A stretch of 64,000 nucleotides of DNA from an uncultured Pseudomonas sp. (GTDB lineage Bacteria; Pseudomonadota; Gammaproteobacteria; Pseudomonadales; Pseudomonadaceae), in the NCBI RefSeq assembly GCF_946886105.1, contig NZ_CAMPHV010000003.1, positions 124,001 through 188,000 of the forward strand, written 5' to 3'. A model generated the notes under the pieces. That model worked only from the letters and a program-made list of their open reading frames with translations, did not search any database and had not been told where the DNA came from. The translations under genes and the position numbers were made by a program. Positions 1-9,827 of the stretch are shown here, piece by piece. Every line of letters begins with the position of its first letter. Position 1 is the first letter of the stretch.

Positions 1-1
1 C

Positions 2-412
2 CATTTCAACTACGCCGCGCTGTGGGCCGACGTCGGCCAGCACGGGCAGATCGTCGAGGCGTATGCCTACGCGATCGACCGCGGCGACCAGAAACAGCAG
101 CAGTTCCAGCAGATCCTGCGCAATCTCGGCTTCACGGTGAAGCTCAAGCCCTTTATCCAGCGCAGCGACGGCTCGGCCAAGGGCGACTGGGACGTGGGCA
201 TCACCATCGACATCATGGATGCCGCGCCGCGGGTCGACGAGGTGGTGCTGGCCTCCGGCGACGGCGACTTCGACCTGTTGCTGGAGAAAATCCGTGGCAG
301 CTACGGCGTCGAGGCGGTGGCCTATGGCGTGCCGGGGCTGACCGCGCAATCGCTGGTGCGCGCCGCCAGCCGCTACGTGCCGATCGAAGGCGCGCTGTTG
401 TTGAGAAACTGA
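2..412 (+). CDS. NYN-domain (LabA/DUF88-like) protein, 5' end missing
   Basis: The reading frame is open from the first bases of the window to a stop at 410-412, giving the last 136 residues of a protein that begins upstream. Visible motifs are KPFIQRSDGSAKGDWDVGI, the acidic SGDGDFD signature and GVPGLTAQSL, which together mark the NYN/limkain-type PIN-like fold. Aspartates in GDWD and SGDGDFD are the expected metal ligands. Members of the family are about 160 residues, so only some 25 N-terminal residues are missing. They are predicted RNases; the cellular substrate is not known. The exonuclease gene follows after 18 bases, so the two are probably cotranscribed. Confidence 0.85.
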   Translation, partial: HFNYAALWADVGQHGQIVEAYAYAIDRGDQKQQQFQQILRNLGFTVKLKPFIQRSDGSAKGDWDVGITIDIMDAAPRVDEVVLASGDGDFDLLLEKIRGSYGVEAVAYGVPGLTAQSLVRAASRYVPIEGALLLRN

Positions 413-430
413 TAGTTGAGAAACTGAACG

Positions 431-1048
431 ATGCCCAATGATTCGATCGCCGTACTGGATTTCGAAACCACCGGCATGTCGCCGGCGCAGCAGGCCCGCG
501 CCACCGAGGTCGGCGTGGTCATAGTCGAGGGCGGACGGATAGTCGCCCGTTATCAGAGCCTGATGAACAGCGGCGCCTGGGTGCCGCCCTTTATCGAACA
601 GCTCACCGGCATCAGCAACGCCATGCTGCGCAGCGCGCCGCCAGCGGCCCAGGTGATGGGGGAAGTGGCGGATTTCGTCGGCGAGCGGCCGCTGTTGGCG
701 CATAACGCCAGTTTCGACCAGAAATTCTGGGATGCCGAGTTGGCGCTGATCGGCCGCCGACGTGCGCAGCCGTTCGCCTGCTCGTTGCTGCTGGCGCGGC
801 GCCTGTTGCCGCAGGCGCCGAACCACAAGCTCGGTACCCTCAACCGCTGGGCCCGCCTGCCGGACACCGGCCAGGCCCACCGCGCGCTGGCCGATGCGGA
901 GATGGCGGCCAACCTGACCTGCTTTATGGCCGAACTGTTGCGCGAGCGCCACGGCATCGCCGAGGTGTCCCATGCGCTGCTGTGCAGCCTGCAGAAGGTG
1001 CCTGCGGCGAAAATGGCCCAGGCGCTGCAGCGGGTACGCGGGGTTTAG
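431..1048 (+). CDS. DnaQ-like 3'-5' exonuclease (DEDDh family)
   Basis: The 205-residue protein has the exonuclease fold of the DnaQ/RNase T class. Exo I is DFETTG at residues 10-15 (D10 and E12 as metal ligands), Exo II is in the LLAHNASFDQKFW segment near residue 90, and Exo III is in the GQAHRALADAEM segment near residue 146, where H and D complete the DEDDh set. There are no additional domains, so it is a stand-alone nuclease and not the polymerase III epsilon subunit, which is longer and carries a clamp-binding tail. The start ATG lies 18 bases after the stop of the NYN protein. The exact substrate cannot be read from the sequence. Confidence 0.88.
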   Translation: MPNDSIAVLDFETTGMSPAQQARATEVGVVIVEGGRIVARYQSLMNSGAWVPPFIEQLTGISNAMLRSAPPAAQVMGEVADFVGERPLLAHNASFDQKFWDAELALIGRRRAQPFACSLLLARRLLPQAPNHKLGTLNRWARLPDTGQAHRALADAEMAANLTCFMAELLRERHGIAEVSHALLCSLQKVPAAKMAQALQRVRGV

Positions 1049-1064
1049 CCGGATACCGCGCATC

Positions 1065-1098
1065 GTAGGGTGGACATGCCGAAGGCTTGTCCACCATC
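1065..1098. repeat. Short palindromic repeat, GTAGGGTGG family
   Basis: A short hairpin with arms GGTGGACA and TGTCCACC begins with GTAGGGTGG. The same opening is found at 54261 and 62334, and in variant form at 2704. It follows the exonuclease stop and could also act as an mRNA 3' hairpin. Confidence 0.6.
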
Positions 1099-1116
1099 GG
1101 ATGCCAGCGGCGCCTC

Positions 1117-1183
1117 GTAGCCCGGATGCAATCCGGGGAATTGTCTAGTTGCACCAATCGTTCCCGGATTGCATCCGGGCTAC
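1117..1183. repeat. REP-like inverted pair, family TAGCCCGGATGCAATCCGGG
   Basis: A 20-base unit TAGCCCGGATGCAATCCGGG is followed about 20 bases later by its reverse complement, CCCGGATTGCATCCGGGCTA. Each unit is itself partly palindromic around the central TGCA. The same paired arrangement occurs at 6540, 27281 and 59789 with unrelated spacers. This is the layout of bacterial REP/BIME elements. Confidence 0.85.
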
Positions 1184-1340
1184 CGGACAGCGCTGAACCC
1201 GCGTTTTTTAACCGCCATCACAGCGGGCATGGCGGTTCTGCGCTGCGCCCAGGCCAACCAGGCGCGCAACAGAAATGCGATGCTCGGCCCCAGGCAGGGT
1301 AAACTTGCGCGCATTCGTGTCCTACGTCCTGGTTACCTCT

Positions 1341-2678
1341 ATGACCTTCGCTTCCCTCGGCCTGATCGACCCTCTGCTGCGCACCCTCGACGGCCTCGAT
1401 TACCGCACGCCGACCCCGGTCCAGGCCCAGGCCATCCCGCCGATCCTCAAGGGCCAAGACCTGATGGCCGCGGCGCAGACCGGCACCGGCAAGACCGCCG
1501 GTTTCGCCCTGCCGCTGTTGCAGCGCCTGATGATGGAAGGCCCACAGGTCGCCAGCAACTCGGTGCGCGCCCTGGTGCTGGTGCCGACCCGTGAGCTGGC
1601 CGAGCAGGTGCAGCAGAGCTTTCTGACCTATGGCCAGCACCTGCCGCTACGCAGCTATGCGGTGTACGGCGGGGTCAGCATCAACCCGCAGATGATGAAA
1701 CTGCGCAAAGGTCTCGATGTGCTGGTCGCGACTCCCGGGCGCTTGCTCGACCTGTACCGGCAGAACGCGGTGAAGTTCGGCCAATTACAGATCCTGGTGC
1801 TCGACGAGGCCGACCGCATGCTCGACCTGGGCTTCGCCCGCGAGCTGGAAGACCTGTTCGCCGCACTGCCGAAAAAGCGCCAGACCCTGCTGTTCTCCGC
1901 AACCTTCTCCGACGCCATCCGCACCATGGCCGGTGAGATGCTGCGCGACCCGCTGAGCATCTCGGTCAGCCCGCGCAACGCCGCGGCCAAGTCGGTCAAG
2001 CAGTGGCTGATCCCGGTGGACAAGAAGCGCAAGAGCGAACTGTTTCTGCATCTGTATCGGAGCAAGCGCTGGAGTCAGGCCCTGGTGTTCGTGAAAACCC
2101 GCAAGGGCGTCGACGAGCTGGAAGGCGAGCTGCAGCGCCACGGCATTAGCGCCGACGCTATCCACGGCGACAAACCCCAGGCCACTCGCCTGCGCGCGCT
2201 GCAACGCTTCAAGGATGGCGAGGTGAAAGTGCTGGTGGCCACCGACGTGGCGGCCCGCGGCCTGGATATCGACGACATGCCGCTGGTGGTCAATTTCGAC
2301 CTGCCGATAGTCGCCGAAGACTACGTGCACCGCATCGGTCGCACCGGCCGCGCCGGGGCCACCGGGCAAGCGGTGTCGCTGGTCTGCGCCGACGAGGTGC
2401 AACACCTCGCGGCCATCGAGACCTTGACCCAGCAGGTGCTGCAACGCATCGACGAACCGGACTTCATCCCCGATCACCGCGTGCCGCAGACCCTGCCCGG
2501 CGGCCAGGTGGTGAAGAAGCCGAAGAAAGCCAAGAAACCGAAAGTGGTCGGCGGCGGCAAAGGCGGTAGCCTCGGGCGCTGGCTGGAAAGCGACGAGCCT
2601 GCACTTCCCGCGGCCAAGGCCGTGCGCAAGGTGCCGAGCTTTGGCGGCAAACCGAGCAAGGGCGGCAGAAAAGCCTAG
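1341..2678 (+). CDS. rhlE: DEAD-box ATP-dependent RNA helicase RhlE
   Basis: The 445-residue protein has the full set of DEAD-box motifs: Q motif around residues 18-33, Walker A AQTGTGKT at 45-52, PTREL near 82, DEAD at 155-158, SAT at 186-188, ARGLDI near 305 and HRIGRTGR at 330-337. The tail after about residue 400 is lysine-rich, as in RhlE-type helicases involved in ribosome maturation and RNA turnover. An in-frame TTG-like extension exists upstream, but ATG at 1341 gives MTFASLGLIDPLL, the usual RhlE beginning. The gene stands alone between two palindromic repeat regions. Confidence 0.93.
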   Translation: MTFASLGLIDPLLRTLDGLDYRTPTPVQAQAIPPILKGQDLMAAAQTGTGKTAGFALPLLQRLMMEGPQVASNSVRALVLVPTRELAEQVQQSFLTYGQHLPLRSYAVYGGVSINPQMMKLRKGLDVLVATPGRLLDLYRQNAVKFGQLQILVLDEADRMLDLGFARELEDLFAALPKKRQTLLFSATFSDAIRTMAGEMLRDPLSISVSPRNAAAKSVKQWLIPVDKKRKSELFLHLYRSKRWSQALVFVKTRKGVDELEGELQRHGISADAIHGDKPQATRLRALQRFKDGEVKVLVATDVAARGLDIDDMPLVVNFDLPIVAEDYVHRIGRTGRAGATGQAVSLVCADEVQHLAAIETLTQQVLQRIDEPDFIPDHRVPQTLPGGQVVKKPKKAKKPKVVGGGKGGSLGRWLESDEPALPAAKAVRKVPSFGGKPSKGGRKA

Positions 2679-2703
2679 GGCGATGTGAGTTGCGCGGCTT
2701 GGC

Positions 2704-2892
2704 GTAGGTTGGGTCGGGCCGCGCAGGTTAGCGGCGCTGCACAGGGCGCACAAACACCACCGCTACCGAAGGCCGCGTAACCCAACAAGGCCTCTATGCG
2801 GTGTCGTTCCGGCATACGATCTGTTGGGTTACGCGGCGGCCGACGACGATGTCGCTGCTTGAACTGCGATAATCGCCGCTAACCCAACCTAC
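2704..2892. repeat. Large palindromic repeat, GTAGGTTGGGT family
   Basis: The element opens with GTAGGTTGGGT and closes with ACCCAACCTAC, and contains an inner pair GCGTAACCCAACA and TGTTGGGTTACGC. The nested inverted arrangement matches the element at 62334-62497, which has GGG in place of GTT. It fills the gap between rhlE and the convergent beta-helix gene and may serve as a bidirectional transcription end. Confidence 0.75.
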
Positions 2893-2933
2893 GGGCTGCG
2901 GGTTGCGGCGCACCTGACCTACGCGGCCCGCCC

Positions 2934-4340
2934 CTACGGCCTAGCCCGCTCAAACGCCCCCAGATCGCACACCGCTACCCCGTCGCCGTCGCCATCGCGC
3001 GGTCGGGTCAGGCGGCGTTGGTCATGGCTGGTGCAGGAGCCGACACCGGCGTCCAGCGCCAGGCTGCCGCGGCGCAGGGCATAGGTCTGGGTGCGGCCGT
3101 TGTTGTCGGCCAACGGCAGCAGCAGGTGGCTGAAGGTCTGTTCGTAGGGCAGGTAAAGGTCGGCGGTGCAGTCGCTCGGCTCGCTATTGAGCAGCAGGCC
3201 GATGGCTTGATAGCGATAGCGGGGGCCTTCGTTGCGGCAGTTGGTCACCTCGTCGCCGAAGAAGCCGAGATTGCCGGCGATCAGACTGTTGCGGATCAGC
3301 AGCTGGCCGCTGTTCTGCACGCCGTAGCCGTTGTTGCCGGCAATGGTCACGTTGATCAGCGTGGCCTTGGGATCATTTTCCGGCGGGTTGCTGTAATAGC
3401 CGTTGCTCAGCGCGCCGCCGGTGCCGACATGGTCGCTGAGGGTGCTGTTGGTCAGCTTCAGCTCGCCGTTGTCGTCGTTGGCGATGGCAAAACCGCGACC
3501 GCCCTCGGAACCGCTATTGGCGACGAAGGCACTACGGGCGATATCGGCCAGGCCGCCATTGAAGATGCCGCTGCCGACGGAACGCTCGGCCTCGTCCGAG
3601 GCCTGATTGCGCAGGAAGTTGCTGTCGCGCACGAGCAGGCTGCCGCGGTTGAAGATGGCGCCGCCGCGACCGAGATTGTCGTCCAGGTCGCCGCGCGCGC
3701 GATTTTCCAGAAAGTCCGAGGAGTAGACCTCCAGCCTGCCGTAATTGGCGATGCCGCCGCCCTGACCGTAGCGATAACCTTCCTCACCGACGATTTCGCG
3801 AAAGTTCGGGTTGCTGGTCGCGGCATGGTTGCCCTGCACCCGGACCAGTTGCAGGCGCAGCAGGCCATGGTTCTCCGCCGCGGCGCCGGTGAAGGCGGTG
3901 CGGCCATTTTCCAGCCCCAGGCGTTGCAGATTCAGGCTGGCGCCGCTCAATACTTCCAGCAGACGGTCGTTGCGGTAGGGCGGTTGCGTCGGGTCGATGC
4001 CGCTGATGATCGTCTGGGCGTTGCCGGCGCCGGCGATGCTCAGATCGTCGCTGATATCCAGGTCGCCATTGAGATTGGCATCCTCGTCGTAGCGGATGCC
4101 CGGTTCGCCGAACTCGGCGAGCAGGCTCAGCTCATAGCGCCCGGCTGGCAGCAGGATAACGTCGGCGCCGGGCTCGCGGTTCGCCGTACTCACCGCATCG
4201 CGCAGGGAGCAATGGCTATCGCAGAGGCCGTCATGCGCATCCGCGGTCGTAGTGACTCGAAATTCGGCGGCCTGCAGGGAGGTGCAAAGGCTTAGGCCGA
4301 TAAGGCCGAGACCGAGGTAGGCAGAGAAAGTAGTGAGCAT
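2934..4340 (-). CDS. Secreted CSLREA-type, choice-of-anchor Q beta-helix protein
   Basis: From ATG at 4340 the product is 468 residues. It begins with a signal peptide (MLTTFSAYLGLGLIGLSL, cleavage after SLQA) and carries the CSLRDAVSTAN motif soon after the mature N terminus. This is the CSLREA motif found in exported repeat proteins. The middle is made of irregular N/G/S-rich turns typical of a right-handed parallel beta-helix (repeats such as NRGSL, NYGRL, NDDNGEL). The C terminus LTRPRDGDGDGVAVCDLGAFE matches the choice-of-anchor Q tail. GGAG lies 7 bases before the chosen ATG, and a longer frame upstream lacks a signal peptide at its start. Function is unknown; an extracellular or surface structural role is inferred. 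Confidence 0.8.
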   Translation of the reverse strand: MLTTFSAYLGLGLIGLSLCTSLQAAEFRVTTTADAHDGLCDSHCSLRDAVSTANREPGADVILLPAGRYELSLLAEFGEPGIRYDEDANLNGDLDISDDLSIAGAGNAQTIISGIDPTQPPYRNDRLLEVLSGASLNLQRLGLENGRTAFTGAAAENHGLLRLQLVRVQGNHAATSNPNFREIVGEEGYRYGQGGGIANYGRLEVYSSDFLENRARGDLDDNLGRGGAIFNRGSLLVRDSNFLRNQASDEAERSVGSGIFNGGLADIARSAFVANSGSEGGRGFAIANDDNGELKLTNSTLSDHVGTGGALSNGYYSNPPENDPKATLINVTIAGNNGYGVQNSGQLLIRNSLIAGNLGFFGDEVTNCRNEGPRYRYQAIGLLLNSEPSDCTADLYLPYEQTFSHLLLPLADNNGRTQTYALRRGSLALDAGVGSCTSHDQRRLTRPRDGDGDGVAVCDLGAFERARP

Positions 4341-4498
4341 GGTGAGTCTCCAACGCTTAGGGCTGGCGGAGAAGACACACGGCTTCTCACAAGGACAGAG
4401 ACCCTGAGAGAGCGTTGGAGTTTCAGGCGGGCAGCAGCGGTGCAAACCGGCTGTGAGTCGACAGGCTGGTCAGTGAGGACCGCCAGCCTGCCGAGGTC

Positions 4499-4945
4499 TT
4501 ACTGGGCTGTCTGGACCAGTTTGCTTTCGTTCACACCCTTGCGACCTTGGGCGTCATCCACCAGTTGCAGTTTGTTGCGGGCGGAGAACACGCCCATCTT
4601 CACTTCCTGCCAAACGAAGTAGTTCTGCCCAGCTTCGGTAGCCAGTTGCAGCACGGAATCATTTTCCGCTTCGGATTTCAGGGTGTGCTGGCCTGCGGGT
4701 ACGGTCAGCAGCAGATAGGTTTTGGCAACGGTTTTGCCAACAGGTCGATCATCCATCGAAACCGCCATCTTCACGGCCGCCCCGATGCTTTCATTGCGAT
4801 ATACATAGATGTTCGCTTGGTCGGCCGGCGCGGTGAAAGTCTTGGCCTGGGCATCGCGGCTTGCATCTGCCATGGGGACGGAGGCGCAGCCGGTTGCGAG
4901 GGCTGCGACGGCCAGGACAGAGGCCAGCGAGAAATATTTCAGCAT
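4499..4945 (-). CDS. DUF2846-type lipoprotein
   Basis: The 148-residue product starts with a lipoprotein signal (hydrophobic stretch then LATGC, lipobox cysteine at residue 19). The mature part contains NIYVYRNES, PVGKTVAKTYLLLTVPAGQHTL and a terminal beta-rich section, as in the DUF2846 family of outer-membrane or periplasmic lipoproteins of unknown function. A good ribosome site (GGAG, 7 bases before ATG) supports the start. It is separated by about 160 bases from the beta-helix gene downstream on the same strand; whether they share a transcript is unclear. Confidence 0.82.
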   Translation of the reverse strand: MLKYFSLASVLAVAALATGCASVPMADASRDAQAKTFTAPADQANIYVYRNESIGAAVKMAVSMDDRPVGKTVAKTYLLLTVPAGQHTLKSEAENDSVLQLATEAGQNYFVWQEVKMGVFSARNKLQLVDDAQGRKGVNESKLVQTAQ

Positions 4946-5061
4946 GCATTACTCCATGATTTGCGAGATAGAGGGCTCTATGACCCCTAGAGGCTCGCAA
5001 GGCGTGATAGCTGAAGCCCGCACGTCCTTGTCGAGTGCGGCGAGGATAGAGGGTGTGATGG

Positions 5062-6303
5062 CTAAATGCTAGTCCCTAGCCAGCGCAGTATTCCCAACCC
5101 CGCCGCCCTACCGCTGGCGAAGCAGGCGGTGAGCAGGTAGCCGCCGGTTGGGGCTTCCCAGTCGAGCATTTCGCCGGCGCAGAACAGGCCGGGCAGTTGC
5201 TTGAGCATCAGGCGTGCGTCCAGCGCTTCGAAGGGTACGCCGCCGGCGCTGCTGATGGCTTCGTCCAGCGGTCGGGCTTTGACCAGGGTCAGCGGCAGCG
5301 CCTTGAGTATTGCGGCCAGTTGCGCCGGGTCGTTGATCTGCGCGGGTGTGGCCAGTTCGCGCAGCAGCGCGGCCTTGACCCCGTCGATGCCGACCTGGCG
5401 GTGCAGGTGCTTGGCCATGGAGTGGGAGCCGCGGGGCTTGCTCAATGCGGTCAGCAACTTGGCTGGCGAGCTTTGCGGCAGCAGGTCGAGATAAAGGGTG
5501 GCGCTGCCCCGTTGCGCGATGCGTTCACGGATCGCCGCCGACAGGGCGTAGACCAGGCTGCCTTCGACGCCGTTTGCGGTCAGGACGAATTCGCCCTGGC
5601 GCGGCGCTTCGTCGTCCAGGCGCAGGCTGACGTTCTTCAGCGGCGCGCCGGCGAATTTTTCGCGCAGCAACGCGCTCCAGCCCGCTACCTCGAAGCCGCA
5701 ATTGCTCGGTTGTAGCGGCGCTATCGCGATGCCGCGCGCTTGCAGCAGCGGCACCCAGGCGCCGTCCGAGCCCAGCCGCGCCCAGCTTCCGCCGCCGAGC
5801 GCCAGCAGGGTGGCGTCGGCGGTCACCGCCTGCTCGCCGGCCGGGGAGGCGATGCGCAACGCGCTCTTATCATTCCAGCCGAGCCAGCGATGCCGGGTAT
5901 GCATGCTCACGCCGAGTTCGCGCAGGCGCTTGAGCCAGGCGCGCAGCAGCGGCGCGGCTTTCATATCGCAGGGGAATACCCGGCCGGAGGTGCCGACAAA
6001 GGTGTCGATGCCCAGGCCGTGAATCCAAGCGCGCAGCGCATCGGCGTCGAACTCGGCGAGCAGCTGCGCGATCTCCTCACGGCGCTGGCCATAGCGCGCC
6101 AGAAATGCCGGCTTGGCTTCCGAGTGGGTGATGTTCATGCCGCCGACACCGGCCAGGAGGAACTTGCGCCCCACTGAAGGCATGGCGTCGTACAGCTCGA
6201 CCTTGACCCCGGCCGATGCCAGCACTTCGGCGGCCATCAGCCCGGCGGGGCCGCCGCCGATAATGGCGACGCGAGGGGCTGGGCGGGTGCTTGAGTCGGT
6301 CAT
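5062..6303 (-). CDS. Flavoprotein of the TIGR03862/BaiN-HI0933 family
   Basis: The 413-residue protein has an N-terminal Rossmann dinucleotide motif GGGPAGLMAAEVL (residues about 17-29), then VGRKFLLAGVGGMNITHSE, the family signature of HI0933-like flavoproteins. Near the C terminus GLFCAGEMLDWEAPTGGYL is the second FAD-contacting segment. Related proteins are annotated as NAD(P)/FAD-dependent oxidoreductases of unknown substrate; the Pseudomonas branch resembles P. putida PP_4765. It sits alone, and its promoter would be in the repeat-containing gap 6304-6686. Confidence 0.87.
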   Translation of the reverse strand: MTDSSTRPAPRVAIIGGGPAGLMAAEVLASAGVKVELYDAMPSVGRKFLLAGVGGMNITHSEAKPAFLARYGQRREEIAQLLAEFDADALRAWIHGLGIDTFVGTSGRVFPCDMKAAPLLRAWLKRLRELGVSMHTRHRWLGWNDKSALRIASPAGEQAVTADATLLALGGGSWARLGSDGAWVPLLQARGIAIAPLQPSNCGFEVAGWSALLREKFAGAPLKNVSLRLDDEAPRQGEFVLTANGVEGSLVYALSAAIRERIAQRGSATLYLDLLPQSSPAKLLTALSKPRGSHSMAKHLHRQVGIDGVKAALLRELATPAQINDPAQLAAILKALPLTLVKARPLDEAISSAGGVPFEALDARLMLKQLPGLFCAGEMLDWEAPTGGYLLTACFASGRAAGLGILRWLGTSI

Positions 6304-6539
6304 AAGCGCGCTGCTGGTCGAGGCGGGAAAGCGCGCATTCTACCCGAGGGCCGGCCGGCGTTCCGCTTTAGCCGCAAAGCTGTGCTGTCGCTATGTAAGC
6401 TTTCGCGGCTAAAGCCCCTCCCACAGGCGCCCTCCAGTCGACAGTCAGGTTGGGCTCACCTAGTTTGCTGCGCGGTAGCGCTCCGTCGAAGACGGCGGAC
6501 TGACGCCTACAAGAGGTCGTGCGTCTACAGCGCGCTCCC

Positions 6540-6609
6540 GTAGCCCGGATGCAATCCGGGACATAGGTAGCGGCCGTACGACAGCTTCCCCGGATTGCAT
6601 CCGGGCTAC
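6540..6609. repeat. REP-like inverted pair, family TAGCCCGGATGCAATCCGGG
   Basis: Second copy of the paired unit, with spacer ACATAGGTAGCGGCCGTACG and neighbouring bases between the arms. It lies in the 383-base gap 6304-6686 between the flavoprotein gene and the end of dnaE2. Apart from this element I see no gene or clear promoter in that gap. Confidence 0.85.
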
Positions 6610-6686
6610 AGAACTTCCGATCCCCCAGTTTGCTGCGCGACGGAGGATCTCCAGGTGCGTGTAACTGTTAACGGGCATATGGCCTT

Positions 6687-9600
6687 TTATTTGAAATCCC
6701 GACTCGCCACCGAGAGCCCTTCCAGCAGCGGCGTCAGGTCGCGCAGGCGGCCGGCGATCAGGTGGCGCACGCCGCTTTCCTGTTCGAGGCGGCCGTTGAC
6801 CTGCAGCAGCTGCGACTCGTGCAACTCTCGGCGCTGGCGCTGCGCGAGGTCGTGCCAGACCACCACGTTGATCATCCCGAACTCGTCTTCCAGGGTGACG
6901 AAGACCACGCCGCTGGCGGTTTGCGGGCGCTGACGGCCGATCACCAGGCCGGCCACGGCAACCGGGCGGCCGTGCTCGATCGCGGTCAGTTCGCGTGAGC
7001 TGCGGCAGCGGCGGGCGCGCAGTTGCTCGCGCAGCAGCGTCAGCGGGTGCGGACCCAGGGTGGTGCCGGTGGTGGCGTAGTCGGTGTGCAGGTCCTCGCC
7101 GATCGAGGGTTGCGGCAGCTCTACGCGGGGTTCTTCCTGATCCGACATGGTGGCATCCGGCACGGCGGCAAACAGCGCCAGCTGCGGCTCGACACCGGCC
7201 ACCGCCCAGCGCGCCTGGTGACGATGGCCGGCCAGGCCGTGCAGGGCGCCGGCATCCGCCAATAGCGCACAGGCGCGATCATCCAGGCGGGCGCGGCTGC
7301 AGAGGTCGGCGATATCGTGGAAGGGCGCGAGCGCACGGGCCTGCTCGATGCGCTCGGCATCCTCCTGGCGCAAACCGCCGATCATCCGCAGACCCAGGCG
7401 GATCGCCGGTTGCTCGCCGGGGCCGGGTTCCAGGCTGCAATCCCAGTTGCTGTGGCGCACGTCCACCGGGCGGGTTTCGATCTGGTGGCGCCGCGCGTCC
7501 TGCAGCAGCTGGTCCGGGGTGTAGAAGCCCATCGGCCAACTGTTGATCAGGGCGCAGGTATAGGCGGCCGGCTCGTGGCATTTCAGCCAGCAACTGGCGT
7601 AGGTCAGCAGGGCGAAACTGGCGGCGTGGGATTCCGGAAAGCCATAGCTGCCGAAGCCCTTGATCTGCTCGAAGATGCGCGCGGCGAACTCGGCCGTGTA
7701 GCCGTTCTTCAGCATGCGTTCGGAGAGCCTTTGCTGGTGCGGCTCCAGGCCGCCGTGGCGCTTCCAGGCGGCCATCGAACGGCGCAGCTGGTCGGCTTCG
7801 CCGGGGCTGTAGTCGGCGGCGATGATTGCCAGTTCCATCACCTGCTCCTGAAACAGCGGCACGCCCAGGGTGCGTTCGAATACCGCGTGCAGCCTGGGCG
7901 GGTAGCTCACCGGTTCCTCTTTGTTACGCCGACGCAGATAGGGGGGCACCATATCGCCCTGGATCGGCCCAGGGCGGACGATGGCCACCTCGATCACCAG
8001 GTCGTAGAAGTTCTGCGGCCTCAGCCTGGGCAGCATGGCCATCTGCGCCCGCGACTCGATCTGGAACACCCCGACGGTATCGGCGCGGCCGATCATCGCG
8101 TAGGTGGCAGCGTCGTCCGCGGGGATGCTGGCGATGCTCAGGTCGCGGCCGCGGTAGCCGCGCAACAGGTCGAAGGTGCGGCGCAGGGCGCTGAGCATGC
8201 CGAGGGCGAGCACGTCGACCTTGAGTAGACCGACCAGATCCAGATCGTCCTTGTCCCACTGGATGATGGTGCGCTCGGCCATGGCCGCGTTCTCCACCGG
8301 CACGAGGGTTTGCAGCGGCTGTTCGGAAATCACGAAGCCGCCGGGGTGTTGCGACAGGTGGCGGGGAAAGCCGATCAGCTCGCCGGTCAGCGCCAGCACC
8401 CGGCGCATGATCGGGCTGTGCGGGTCGAAGCCGGCTTCGGCCAGGCGTTCGAGCGGCGGCGCCTTGTCGCTCCAGCGTCCGCAACAGCTGGCCAGCGTAT
8501 CGATCTGCTCGGCCGGCAGGCCCAGGGCCCGGGCGACATCGCGCACCGCGCCGGCGCCGCGATAGGTGCTGGCCACCGCGGTGAGGGCGGCGCGATCGCG
8601 GCCGTAACGGCGGAAGATGTACTGGATGACTTCCTCGCGGCGTTCGTGCTCGAAGTCGACGTCGATATCCGGTGGCTCGTTGCGCTCCTTGGAGAGGAAG
8701 CGGGCGAACAGCATGTTCGATTTGCTCGGGTCCAGCTCGGTGATCCCCAACACGTAACAGACCACCGAGTTGGCCGCCGAACCACGGCCCTGACAGAGGA
8801 TATGCTGGCTGCGGGCGAAACGGACGATGTCGTGCACGGTGAGGAAGTAGCTTTCGTAGCCCAGCTCGGCGATCAGCGCGGTTTCCGTTTCGATCAGTTG
8901 CCGAGCCTTCTCGGGGATGCCCCGCGGCCAGCGCCAGGCTGCACCGTCCGCGCACAGCTGGCGCAGCCAGCTAGTCGGCGTATGTCCCGCGGGCACCAGT
9001 TCGCGCGGGTATTGGTAGCGCAACTGACCGAGGTCGAAGGTGCAGCGCGCGGCTATGGTCAGGGTCTCGGCCAGCAGTTCAGGCGGATAGAGCTGCGCCA
9101 GCGCCTGGCGCGGGCGCAGGTGGCGTTCGCCATTGGCGAACAGACGATGGCCGGCTTCGGCGACGCTGCAATGGTGACGGATCGCCGTCATCACATCCTG
9201 CAGGGCGCGGCGGCCGCGGGCATGCATATGCACATCGCCGGCGGCAACCGCGGGAATTCCCAGGCTCGCGGCCAGCGCCTGCATCCGACGCAGGTGCCCG
9301 GCGTCGTCGGCGCCGCGATGCAACTCGACGGCCAGCCATAGGCGCTCGGCGAACAGCTCACGCAGCCATTGCCCGTGTTCGGGTTGCGCGCTGTCGGCCT
9401 CGACCCAGAGCGCCAGCAGCCCATCCAGCGGCGCGGCGAAATCCTCGCGCAGCGCGCGGTATTCGCCCTTAACCGCACGCCGCCGGGCATTGGTGATCAG
9501 CCGGCATAGGGCCTGGTAGCCGGCGAGGTTTTCCACCAGCAGGACGATCTTCGGGCCGTTCTCGATGCGCATCTCGCTGCCGACGATCAGCGCCAGGCCG

Positions 9601-9821
9601 ATTTCCTTCGCCGCCTGCCAGGCGCGCACTATGCCGGCCAGGCTGCATTCGTCGGTGATCGCCAGAGCCCGGTAGCCATGACGCTTGGCCCGCTCGAACA
9701 GCTCTTGGGCACTGGAGGCGCCGCGCTGGAAGCTGAAGTTGGATAAGCAATGCAGCTCGGCATAGCCCGGCTCGGTTGCCTCGGCTCGGGCTTCCTGCTT
9801 CGCTCTATCTCCTGCATCCAT
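6687..9821 (-). CDS. dnaE2: Error-prone DNA polymerase DnaE2
   Basis: The 1044-residue protein is an alpha-subunit-like C-family polymerase. An N-terminal PHP domain ([16 protein letters not shown] onward) is followed by the palm with [18 protein letters not shown] and the catalytic [16 protein letters not shown]. Then come fingers, helix-hairpin-helix and an OB domain ([21 protein letters not shown]). Length and sequence fit DnaE2, which replaces the replicative polymerase during SOS translesion synthesis and needs ImuA and ImuB. ATG at 9821 was chosen; a TTG eight codons earlier lies within a repeat fragment. The gene is third in the imuA-imuB-dnaE2 operon, 37 bases after imuB. Confidence 0.95.
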   Translation of the reverse strand: MDAGDRAKQEARAEATEPGYAELHCLSNFSFQRGASSAQELFERAKRHGYRALAITDECSLAGIVRAWQAAKEIGLALIVGSEMRIENGPKIVLLVENLAGYQALCRLITNARRRAVKGEYRALREDFAAPLDGLLALWVEADSAQPEHGQWLRELFAERLWLAVELHRGADDAGHLRRMQALAASLGIPAVAAGDVHMHARGRRALQDVMTAIRHHCSVAEAGHRLFANGERHLRPRQALAQLYPPELLAETLTIAARCTFDLGQLRYQYPRELVPAGHTPTSWLRQLCADGAAWRWPRGIPEKARQLIETETALIAELGYESYFLTVHDIVRFARSQHILCQGRGSAANSVVCYVLGITELDPSKSNMLFARFLSKERNEPPDIDVDFEHERREEVIQYIFRRYGRDRAALTAVASTYRGAGAVRDVARALGLPAEQIDTLASCCGRWSDKAPPLERLAEAGFDPHSPIMRRVLALTGELIGFPRHLSQHPGGFVISEQPLQTLVPVENAAMAERTIIQWDKDDLDLVGLLKVDVLALGMLSALRRTFDLLRGYRGRDLSIASIPADDAATYAMIGRADTVGVFQIESRAQMAMLPRLRPQNFYDLVIEVAIVRPGPIQGDMVPPYLRRRNKEEPVSYPPRLHAVFERTLGVPLFQEQVMELAIIAADYSPGEADQLRRSMAAWKRHGGLEPHQQRLSERMLKNGYTAEFAARIFEQIKGFGSYGFPESHAASFALLTYASCWLKCHEPAAYTCALINSWPMGFYTPDQLLQDARRHQIETRPVDVRHSNWDCSLEPGPGEQPAIRLGLRMIGGLRQEDAERIEQARALAPFHDIADLCSRARLDDRACALLADAGALHGLAGHRHQARWAVAGVEPQLALFAAVPDATMSDQEEPRVELPQPSIGEDLHTDYATTGTTLGPHPLTLLREQLRARRCRSSRELTAIEHGRPVAVAGLVIGRQRPQTASGVVFVTLEDEFGMINVVVWHDLAQRQRRELHESQLLQVNGRLEQESGVRHLIAGRLRDLTPLLEGLSVASRDFK

Positions 9822-9827
9822 GCAGTC

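Noticed and set aside
1117..1183. CRISPR-like repeats from recurring palindromes
   Set aside because: Copies are tens of kilobases apart, in inverted pairs and without regular spacers or cas genes.
3018..4295. A 425-codon frame on the plus strand over the beta-helix gene
   Set aside because: It is an alanine, valine and glycine-rich shadow without signal or domain; the minus strand has a signal peptide and the CSLREA motif.
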